Source: Skermanella aerolata KACC 11604
Lineage (GTDB): Bacteria > Pseudomonadota > Alphaproteobacteria > Azospirillales > Azospirillaceae
NCBI RefSeq assembly: GCF_000936425.1
Contig: NZ_AVFK01000001.1
Coordinates: forward strand, 248,001-312,000
Direction of reading: 5' to 3'
DNA: 64,000 nucleotides
Shown in pieces: positions 1 to 7,276 of the stretch (the stretch's first letter is position 1; the number at the start of each line of letters is the position of its first letter). Made by a program: the position numbers and the translations under genes. The notes below the pieces were generated by a model. That model was not told the DNA's origin, made no database searches, and saw only the letters and a list, made by a program, of their open reading frames with translations.

Positions 1-1807
1 GCCGTGCCTCCTCGTCCAGCAGCGGAAGCTCGTCCGCCAGTTTGTCCTTGACCCGCTTGATCCATTGGTAGATGCGCTGCCAGCGCGGCTCGATATCGTC
101 CTTCAGGATCTCGATCAGGGGAATGGCGGCTACGGGCGGCTTCTGATCGCCCGCCTTCCAGGCGCCCGTGGCGATCTGCGCCCTCCAGCCTTCACGCAAT
201 GTCTGCGGCACATGACTGTCGAACAGTTGCCGGGCAAGGTCCGTCTTGCGGTCCTCATTGCCCTTGATATCGGGCGCGGCCAGACGGTCCGCTTCCTCCT
301 CCAGCTTCTTCAAGACCTGACGCATCCGCTCGACCGTGGTGACCTTCGGCAGCTTGAGGCTTTCCGCCTCTGTTTGAAGGGAATTCACGGTGACGATCCA
401 GTCTCCCGGCGCTTCAGGACGAGAGACGGCGGCCGGCGGAGCCGGAGGGGCAGGCAGGCGCGGGTCCACCGGCACCGGCAAGTTCTGGACCTCGTTGCGG
501 TCGGCATCCATTACATCCGCCAGCAAGGCGTCCAGGTCACGCCGGGTCAGCCGGGGTACATCCGCGCCGCTCAGGCGCCGCTCGACATCGAGCAGGAACT
601 GAGCTTCCAGGATATCCGCGAGATAATCGGTATCGACAAGATCGAGCGGCACCATGGCGGAGGTGCAGAAGACGAATCCCGCCTCTTGGTTGCCGGCGCC
701 GGCATTCGCGTCGCTGCGCTCGTTGTTGGCGCCCTCGTCTATGCGGGCACGGATGTCGGTGCGGATCTGCGTCAGCGCGTTCTGGGCAAGGCGGAAGCAA
801 CTCGTCTCGACTGCGGCCGAATTCACGTCGGCCAAGGTGGACGGATCGCCATCCGGCACGAAAGACTGGTAGACATAGACCAGATCGAAGACCGGGCGTC
901 CGCCGGGTTCCCGGCGGAATCCTACTCCCTGTGAGCCGATGGGATAGCGGACTTCGAACGTCTCCTTCTGCCGCCAGTTCTTGTATCCCGCCAACTCCTT
1001 GAGGGCGGCATAGGCGTTCAGTTCGATCCGCTCGGCCCGGTCCGATCCGGAGAACGGATCGGCCATCAGGAAGCAGCCGGTGACGTTGCAACCGGGATCG
1101 ATGGACTTCAGCATGAAGGCCGAATCCCAGAACATGCCGCTGCCGCTGCCGCCCGATAGCGATGCCACGATATGGGCCCGGACGGGACGGTCGTGCGGAG
1201 TGGCGTCGCGGATGCGCCGGTGCCCATCCCGCAGTTCGTCCATGATCGTACGCGATTCCAGGAAGAGGCCGAGGCGGCCGAGCGGCCGCCACTGCCCCGC
1301 TCCCTCGTGGTGAGCCTGGCCGACGCCGATCTCCTCGCCGGTGCGGGTATCGTCCTGGGGGAACCAGAGCCGGGAGGCTTCCATGTCGATATCGGACATC
1401 TTCGACAGCGGATCGGCGGTTTCCGCAGCGTCCGATCCGTTGGAGCGTCCTCCGCTGCGCCGCTGGCGGATGGAATCCACGGCACGGGTTATGTCCTCGG
1501 TCTGGATGGTGACCAGACGCGGCAGGCGCGGAAGGTCACGGAAAGCATCCGTCTCGCCGCTTTTCTTTGAGGACATGCGCGGATAGACATAGTCCGGGAC
1601 GGTCAAACCGGGCCGGTTGGCCTTCCAGTCGGTATCCACCGCGACGAAATGGAGCTTTCCTGCAGCCAGCATCGCCGCGAGGTCCGGGTCCTGGCCGTTC
1701 TGGGCCAACCACAGCATGTAACGCAGTGTCCGGACGCCGGTGCCGCCCAGCCCGATAAACAGCGTCGGCAGGCGGCTGTTAAAAGCGGATTTTACGGTGT
1801 CGGCCAT
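1..1807 (-). CDS. Tubulin/FtsZ-like GTPase (Tubulin_2 type), 3' part missing
   Basis: The reading frame starts with ATG at 1807 and stays open to the left edge, so about 602 N-terminal residues are seen. Near the N terminus is a glycine-rich nucleotide loop, FIGLGGTGVRTLRYML (about residues 17-32). At about 219-224 is GGSGSG, which corresponds to the GGGTGSG signature loop of tubulin and FtsZ. Both features, and the length beyond 600 residues, fit the Tubulin_2 family of bacterial tubulin-like proteins rather than FtsZ. The C-terminal half is charged and probably helical. The gene lies 40 bases after the membrane-anchored fragment on the same strand, so co-transcription is likely. GTP binding is expected; polymerisation and cellular role are unknown. 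Confidence 0.8.
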   Translation of the reverse strand, partial: MADTVKSAFNSRLPTLFIGLGGTGVRTLRYMLWLAQNGQDPDLAAMLAAGKLHFVAVDTDWKANRPGLTVPDYVYPRMSSKKSGETDAFRDLPRLPRLVTIQTEDITRAVDSIRQRRSGGRSNGSDAAETADPLSKMSDIDMEASRLWFPQDDTRTGEEIGVGQAHHEGAGQWRPLGRLGLFLESRTIMDELRDGHRRIRDATPHDRPVRAHIVASLSGGSGSGMFWDSAFMLKSIDPGCNVTGCFLMADPFSGSDRAERIELNAYAALKELAGYKNWRQKETFEVRYPIGSQGVGFRREPGGRPVFDLVYVYQSFVPDGDPSTLADVNSAAVETSCFRLAQNALTQIRTDIRARIDEGANNERSDANAGAGNQEAGFVFCTSAMVPLDLVDTDYLADILEAQFLLDVERRLSGADVPRLTRRDLDALLADVMDADRNEVQNLPVPVDPRLPAPPAPPAAVSRPEAPGDWIVTVNSLQTEAESLKLPKVTTVERMRQVLKKLEEEADRLAAPDIKGNEDRKTDLARQLFDSHVPQTLREGWRAQIATGAWKAGDQKPPVAAIPLIEILKDDIEPRWQRIYQWIKRVKDKLADELPLLDEEAR

Positions 1808-1847
1808 GATTTCTTGTCCTTACCTATCCATTCAGTCTCGATGGTGC

Positions 1848-2984
1848 TTAGTTCTGCTGGCAGGAAAGGCCGACGCAGATTTCATGGATGCCTGTTAAAT
1901 TTTCGTATGGATTTATAAGTATCATCCAGAAGAAAATTGCAAGGATGAAAAATCCAGCGGCAGATCCATAGATGGTGAAAAAGACAAACCTCAGCTTACG
2001 TTCGATAAGTTCTTGAAATTCTATACAGATTACTCCGTTCTGAAGAGTTTTTGCTATTGAACGATTTATCAATACTGAACTTGATAGACTGATTACGCAG
2101 CCAATCAATGCGCATATAAAGACATTCTCAGCAATGAGTACTCCAATGCTATTAGTCAGCCAATTATGTAAACCGCCTGCGCCAGCTTCCTCGGTGAACC
2201 ATCTGACAACACTCGGCGTAATCGACAAGCCACCGAATATTGTCGTGAAGTTGGCTGCGTTCGTCAGGATGTGGTTCAGCGAACCACCCGGCAGACGAAG
2301 CTTCTGGAGGAAGCGTATCTTTTGACGAAGCCAGCGGGTTCGAAGCAACAGGCCGGCCCCCAGGATGCCGGCTCCAAGGATGAAAAGGTAGGTGCAGGCT
2401 TCATTCATCCAGCCACGCCATTGATCCACCTCTACCGGTGCGTCCGCTGCGCTTGGGCGTTTTCCGGCGATGCTGGCATGGGCATCGGCGATGCTGCCAG
2501 TGATGGCATTGGCGTCCGGCTCGATGACCCACACAGGGGCAACCTCCGCCTTCTGCCCATTGAAGGTCAGGTCGATTTCCTTTTCGGTGCCGGGAAGTTT
2601 GCCGCCGCTGGCATCGGCCAGCCACAGCATGACCTTCTGGTGGTCCCCATAGCCCAGGCTTTGCCGCGTCACCTTGATATGTGCGATGACGTTGGCTCTT
2701 CCGCCCGATCCGTAGACCACATGGCGCTTGGCGTCGGTAACCTTGATTTCATAATGGTTGGTTTCCAGCACCGCCTCGGATGTGGCGATCCGGCTGTCGG
2801 GCGAAGCCATGCGGTTGAGCATGTCCACGAACGCCACCTTGGCGGTCCCGGCAGCTTCCAGCCGCGTGACGTCTTCCGCCGACAGGGGAACCTGGACCGG
2901 GATCGATTGGCCACGGTTGACCGTTACCGGCGCAGGCAGGTTGATCAGCAGCGGCTTGCCGCCGTCTGCAGGGTCTACCGCCAC
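1848..2984 (-). CDS. Membrane-anchored Ig-like protein fragment, probably the C-terminal part of the upstream vWA protein
   Basis: The fragment has about 378 residues if translation restarts at the GTG at 2984. I see no good ribosome binding site there. The first 200 residues look extracytoplasmic, with beta-rich Ig-like sequence. They are followed by a membrane segment (FILGAGILGAGLLL) and three further hydrophobic stretches towards the C terminus. The frame is identical to that of the upstream vWA gene, and the two are separated only by one TAA at 2997-2999. Sequence on both sides of the TAA reads as one continuous Ig-like unit. It is therefore either the broken end of a protein of about 1380 residues or a separately restarted product. 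The last 500 bases are clearly more AT-rich than the neighbours. Confidence 0.6.
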   Translation of the reverse strand: MAVDPADGGKPLLINLPAPVTVNRGQSIPVQVPLSAEDVTRLEAAGTAKVAFVDMLNRMASPDSRIATSEAVLETNHYEIKVTDAKRHVVYGSGGRANVIAHIKVTRQSLGYGDHQKVMLWLADASGGKLPGTEKEIDLTFNGQKAEVAPVWVIEPDANAITGSIADAHASIAGKRPSAADAPVEVDQWRGWMNEACTYLFILGAGILGAGLLLRTRWLRQKIRFLQKLRLPGGSLNHILTNAANFTTIFGGLSITPSVVRWFTEEAGAGGLHNWLTNSIGVLIAENVFICALIGCVISLSSSVLINRSIAKTLQNGVICIEFQELIERKLRFVFFTIYGSAAGFFILAIFFWMILINPYENLTGIHEICVGLSCQQN

Positions 2985-2996
2985 CGCGAAGATCTT

Positions 2997-5987
2997 TTAC
3001 GGCAAAGCGCCGTCATTGGCAGCCCGTACAGTCAACCGGCGGGCTTGCCGCTCGAAGGCGTTCTCCGGATTGATCACCGGCTTGACGGCGCTGCGGTTCC
3101 CAACCGGCACCGCCAGCCAAGGTTGACGGCAGTTGAAGGACTCCGCCAGGGCGTCGGCATCGTAGGCGCCGACCACGCACAGGAATATCTGCTCGCCTCC
3201 CAAAAGCCCCATGGTTTCCTGTCCGAAGGCGACAGGCAGCTTGAGTTCGCCGGGCCGTTCGGGAACTCGCGGCCGTGCGGCACCGGCATAGTTCGTGACA
3301 AGCATGGACTGCCTGCCGGTTTCGTCGGCAGCCAGCCAGACGGATTTGACCGGTTGAGGAAATCCCAGCGGATTGCGCACGGTGATGGTAACGGATGGCG
3401 CCGCCCCGTCCACTGTCCACGAGACGCCCTCCTTCGACATGATGAGAGCTGTTTCGGGCAGGGCAGGGACCTCCCGCTTTACGCCGGTGCAGTCGACCTG
3501 TTTGCATTCCGGAACCAGCATGACCCTGTCGCGCGGATGGGCCTGTTCCCATATTTCCTCGCGATACACGACCGATACCCTGACGGTCTTCTGGTAACCG
3601 ACGTCCACCGGATTGGGGAGCGGCAACTGGAGGCGGCCGGCCGGGTTGCCGGGACGCTCCACAAAAAGCCTCTCCAGCGTCACGCTGATCCCGCCGGGAT
3701 TGAAGAAATCGAGGGCAAGGGTCGGGTTTCCGTCCTTTGGTTCCCCCCAAGCCGCCGAGCGGATCTGCAAGGGCGTAGGTCTCAACGAATTGGCAATGGT
3801 GATCCGGTTGGCGCATTCCTTGCCCAGGCCGTCGATGCACCCGGCTTCGAGTCCACGCGTTTCCACCACGTCGCGGTCGCTTTCTTCGGTCAAGGGGAAG
3901 ATGACGGTCTGGCTACGGCGGCCACCCACGGCCCTTCTGGGCGCAGGCACGACAAGCCGCTTGAACAGCGGGCCGCCTTGTCCCGAATGCAGGCTGATCT
4001 CCATTACGCTGCTGTTGGCGCCACCCGGATTTTCGACCACGGCTTCCAGCTCGAACCGCCCATCTTCCGCCGCCGGTCGGATTTCAGCCTTGGTCAGGCG
4101 CAACTGGGCCAAAGTAGGGGGAGCCGTTGCCGCAACGATGGCCGAAGGCTGGCCGGTCTGGCTATCCACCACCGCGACATAGAGGCTTCCCGTGACGAGC
4201 TGGCTGACGCTGCTGGGTAAGCGTAGACGCAACGGAACCGGAAGTGGGCCGATTTCCTGCCCTTGCGGGACGACGATGCTGCCGACAGGCGGCTCGCCCT
4301 CGGATTTGGAAAACAGCCTGATCTCGGTGACGCGCTTCGACGGTCCGCTGGGATTCTGAACATCGATCAGCAGGTCGAACTCGGTCTGCGACCCTTCCGC
4401 CGACTCGACCCGCGCCTTGGAAACGATCAGGGGAGTGAGGTTAGGAATGCCGACCCGAAGCCTTTGCGACTCGAGCGGAGTTTCACTGTCAGGCATCATG
4501 AAGCCAGCGGTGGCGTAGACAGGTTCGCTGCGCAGCAATCTCTGCTGCGCCATCAGCGGAGCCGCAACCGTCAGAGCGGCGCTGCCTCCCGGTTCGAACG
4601 CAGCGGCGGTGTCGAGCAGCGATTCACCCAAAGGATTGCCGGCTGTCTCAGCGTCGAAGAAGCGGAGCGCCTTCGGCACGATCGGTTCGCGGTTAGGGTT
4701 CTCGACCATCGCCGTCACCCTCAGCGGTTCGGTCGCAAGGGTGCGTGAGGACTCGATGGATCGCATGATCGGAGCGCTCGGGATGTTGAGCCCGATCTCC
4801 TTGCGAGCCGACGTGCCGACGCCTTCGTCTTCAATGGCGACAACGATCCTGCCAGCCGCAAGGCGCGCCGCTTCCGGGGCCGGAATCGGTAACGTCAGGG
4901 TGCCTGCCTGGCCTGGGGCCAGCCGGATGTTGGCGGAAACGTCGAACGGAACCTGATCCTTGCCGTCCGGAAAGAAGCGCACCCGCGACACCGCGTTGGA
5001 AACCCTGGCGCTGTTCCGCAGGGCAAGGGTGCATTCGATACCTTGCCGGCGCTGCCGGCACTCTCCGCCCTCGATCAGCAGGCGCGGCAGGGTCGCACGG
5101 AATACGGCATCCACGAACCGCTTGGCGAAAGCGTCCGCATCGTTTGCGACCTCGTCGTAGCGGATGGGCTCGGCGCCGATATTCTCGGCCAGGGTGGTCG
5201 GTATGGCGGCGGCGGCAACGGTCTGCAACACGCAGTTCAGGTAGTTGTCCTTGTTGTCCGCAAACAACTTCAGACCCGGATAATCCTCCTTCTTGGGCTC
5301 GACGATCAGCATCCCGACATAAGGGCGGACCGATCCGCCGGCCGCCGACTGCTCCAGAAGGTCTGCCAGGGACTTGATCTGCGGATCGAGCCGGGTCTTC
5401 TTGCCGTTCCTGTACTGGTCGAGCAGATCGCAGACGCCCAGCTTGTCCTTGGTGCGGCGCGCGTTGTTGAACGGATCGTCGACGAAATCGCTGGCGATCA
5501 TCACCAGCTTCAACCGGTTGTCCCGCGCATTGAGGACCGGATTTTCCGTTACAGCCGTCAGCAGACGGCTGAAATCCGTATTTTCGTCACCGGCGACATC
5601 GCCGAACCGTCCCACGGCGGCGTTCAGGGCCTCGCGGCTGCCGCCGTCGACCCGCTCGGCGATCGTCTTGACGTCCGATCCGAAGGTGTAGAGGTTCACC
5701 CGGTCACCGGCCGCGACGAAGGTCCGCCTTCCACCGTCGATCTGGCGTTCGAACACGGTGCGCAGCATCTCCGCGACCCGTTCGTTGGGCGCCCCGGCGC
5801 CGGCGCCCGTGAAGATCGTCTTGGACCGGTCGAGAAAAACGAGGAGATCGAAAGGCGGCAGCGACTGATCGCCCGCGCCTGTTCCCTGGACCATCGCCGG
5901 TGCCTGACCGGCTGTCTGCGCCAGCGCTCCATGAGCAGCCAGCATGATCCAAATCATGGCCATAGACAGTATCGCGCGCATCTGCAT
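2997..5987 (-). CDS. Secreted vWA-domain protein with repeated Ig-like units
   Basis: The protein has about 996 residues. A signal peptide ends near ALAQ (residue 24). ATG at 5981 is better spaced from the upstream AAGG than ATG at 5987. A von Willebrand factor A domain follows, with the metal site LDRSKT (D53, S55, T57), a conservative DxSxT version of the MIDAS motif. From about residue 300 on there are at least six divergent repeats of roughly 100 residues, each with a motif like NPxGxxxxVxxIxLF and a later proline-leucine stretch, as in Ig-like or fibronectin-like folds. It probably displays a binding scaffold in the periplasm. The AAA+ gene lies upstream and the tubulin-like gene downstream, all co-oriented. 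The reading frame ends in the middle of what looks like a seventh repeat. Confidence 0.72.
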   Translation of the reverse strand: MQMRAILSMAMIWIMLAAHGALAQTAGQAPAMVQGTGAGDQSLPPFDLLVFLDRSKTIFTGAGAGAPNERVAEMLRTVFERQIDGGRRTFVAAGDRVNLYTFGSDVKTIAERVDGGSREALNAAVGRFGDVAGDENTDFSRLLTAVTENPVLNARDNRLKLVMIASDFVDDPFNNARRTKDKLGVCDLLDQYRNGKKTRLDPQIKSLADLLEQSAAGGSVRPYVGMLIVEPKKEDYPGLKLFADNKDNYLNCVLQTVAAAAIPTTLAENIGAEPIRYDEVANDADAFAKRFVDAVFRATLPRLLIEGGECRQRRQGIECTLALRNSARVSNAVSRVRFFPDGKDQVPFDVSANIRLAPGQAGTLTLPIPAPEAARLAAGRIVVAIEDEGVGTSARKEIGLNIPSAPIMRSIESSRTLATEPLRVTAMVENPNREPIVPKALRFFDAETAGNPLGESLLDTAAAFEPGGSAALTVAAPLMAQQRLLRSEPVYATAGFMMPDSETPLESQRLRVGIPNLTPLIVSKARVESAEGSQTEFDLLIDVQNPSGPSKRVTEIRLFSKSEGEPPVGSIVVPQGQEIGPLPVPLRLRLPSSVSQLVTGSLYVAVVDSQTGQPSAIVAATAPPTLAQLRLTKAEIRPAAEDGRFELEAVVENPGGANSSVMEISLHSGQGGPLFKRLVVPAPRRAVGGRRSQTVIFPLTEESDRDVVETRGLEAGCIDGLGKECANRITIANSLRPTPLQIRSAAWGEPKDGNPTLALDFFNPGGISVTLERLFVERPGNPAGRLQLPLPNPVDVGYQKTVRVSVVYREEIWEQAHPRDRVMLVPECKQVDCTGVKREVPALPETALIMSKEGVSWTVDGAAPSVTITVRNPLGFPQPVKSVWLAADETGRQSMLVTNYAGAARPRVPERPGELKLPVAFGQETMGLLGGEQIFLCVVGAYDADALAESFNCRQPWLAVPVGNRSAVKPVINPENAFERQARRLTVRAANDGALP

Positions 5988-6100
5988 CCGCCTTAAATTC
6001 GTCCCTTACGGGCAAAAACCCTTGCAAGGAGGAATGGCAAATTCGATGCCAGAGCGGTGGACGCTGATTCAAAAGGGATTTTCGACTAAAGCGCAGAGCA

Positions 6101-6125
6101 GCACCTGTTCAACGGACACAGGTGC
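6101..6125. terminator. Hairpin between AAA+ and vWA genes
   Basis: The perfect arms GCACCTGT (6101-6108) and ACAGGTGC (6118-6125) enclose a 9-base loop. The hairpin lies 21 bases after the stop codon of the AAA+ gene and upstream of the vWA gene. No clear T-run follows on either strand, so it may be a weak terminator, an attenuator or a regulator site. Confidence 0.35.
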
Positions 6126-6145
6126 GGCGAACTTTGAACAGCTTG

Positions 6146-7174
6146 TCAGGGGCGCTTCCACCCCTTCGCCGTTATGCGGGAATGCAGGGTCCCGCGCGAG
6201 CATCCGGCGATGCGGGCGGCCTTGCTGATGTCCCAGCCCGTAAGCTTCAGGGCGTGCTGGAAACGGGCGTCTTCGGTCAGGTCGGGAGAAATGACCATGC
6301 GGGTCGTGGTCGGCGCATTGCCTGGAACGAACAGCACCTGGATCGCCACCTCCTGGGTGATGGTCCCGTTCTTCGTTTCACCGAACAAAGCGAGGTTACG
6401 CACAACTTCCTCGAGTTGACGGATATTGCCGTCCCAGGGCAGGGCGCACAGCAGTTCCATCGCTCCGTCGTCGAACATCAGCGGCGATGCGTCGCTTCCG
6501 GAGTTGTCTTCCTGGAATTCCGCCAGCAGGCAGCGCGCCAGCTCCGCGATGTCCTCCGGCCGGTCACGCAGGCGCGGGACCACGAGCCGCCACTGGTCCA
6601 GCCGGTGCAGCAGGTCGAGACAGAACAGGCCCTTCTGCACCAGGGCTTCCGGGTCTTTGTTGGTCGTGGCGATGATCCGGACGTCGACCCGTCGTCCCTC
6701 GCCTTCGTCATCGCCAAGCCGGGTCACCGTCTGATCGTCGAGAAAGCTCAGGAGGCGCTGCTGACCCAGCAGGGGCAGCGTGTCGATATCGTCCAGCAGC
6801 AACGTCCCGCCATTGGCGGACATCAAGGTTCCGCGCCGGTCGGTCAAGGCGTTGGTATAGGCGCCCTTCCGATGTCCGAACAGGTCGGACAGCATCGTGC
6901 CGTCCGCCAGGACCGCACAGTGCTTCTTTATGAAGGGACCGTTGCAGCGCTTTGAAAGGCGATGAATTTCCTGTGCCAGCCGGGTCTTGCCGGTGCCGGT
7001 CGGCCCGCAGATCACCACCGGTCCAGGCTGCGGTGCGATCTTGCGGACATAGCTTAGCAAGCGTTTCATAGCCTGGGATTCGGCTACCAGTTCCCGCGCG
7101 CCGCCGGAACCGCCTTCACCACCGGCCGAAGCCGCCGAATTACCGGGAACAGATCTGATAATCTTCATCGCCAC
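6146..7174 (-). CDS. AAA+ ATPase resembling sigma-54 activators, with altered loop and Fis-type helix-turn-helix
   Basis: The 342 residues hold only an AAA+ core and a C-terminal DNA-binding helix pair; there is no receiver or other sensor domain. Walker A is GPTGTGKT (57-64). The loop that in true sigma-54 activators is GAFTGA reads GAYTNA here (104-109). Walker B is LLLDDID (125-131) with Asp in place of the usual Glu. LPWDGNIRQLEEVVRNL matches the sensor II region, and WDISKAARIAGCSRGTLHSR resembles a Fis helix-turn-helix. Family knowledge says the GAFTGA threonine-glycine pair is needed to remodel sigma-54, so the changed loop argues for another partner. It lies first on the minus strand before the vWA and tubulin-like genes. 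Confidence 0.78.
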   Translation of the reverse strand: MAMKIIRSVPGNSAASAGGEGGSGGARELVAESQAMKRLLSYVRKIAPQPGPVVICGPTGTGKTRLAQEIHRLSKRCNGPFIKKHCAVLADGTMLSDLFGHRKGAYTNALTDRRGTLMSANGGTLLLDDIDTLPLLGQQRLLSFLDDQTVTRLGDDEGEGRRVDVRIIATTNKDPEALVQKGLFCLDLLHRLDQWRLVVPRLRDRPEDIAELARCLLAEFQEDNSGSDASPLMFDDGAMELLCALPWDGNIRQLEEVVRNLALFGETKNGTITQEVAIQVLFVPGNAPTTTRMVISPDLTEDARFQHALKLTGWDISKAARIAGCSRGTLHSRITAKGWKRP

Positions 7175-7276
7175 GATTCCTTGACGTCAGCAGCATCAAA
7201 GGTAGTATAACTTGAGCTGTAAAACGAATCAAAATCCACTGCGTCGTAGTTGCATGCATAGGTGTGCAGGTGAAAG
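7175..7276. promoter_or_regulatory. Divergent promoter region of the tubulin-vWA-AAA and phosphoesterase genes
   Basis: These 102 bases between two divergent starts are AT-rich compared with the surroundings and must hold at least one promoter in each direction. They include the palindrome TGCATGCA near 7250. I could not assign -35 and -10 boxes with confidence, and there is no GG-N10-GC sigma-54 pattern. Confidence 0.35.

Noticed and set aside
2271-4220. Long plus-strand open frame of 649 codons
   Set aside because: It lies opposite the vWA/Ig genes, has no family similarity, and its composition is that of a GC-rich shadow frame.
7175-7276. Sigma-54 promoter for the cluster with the AAA+ protein
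   Set aside because: No TGGCAC-N5-TTGC-like sequence is present in the gap.
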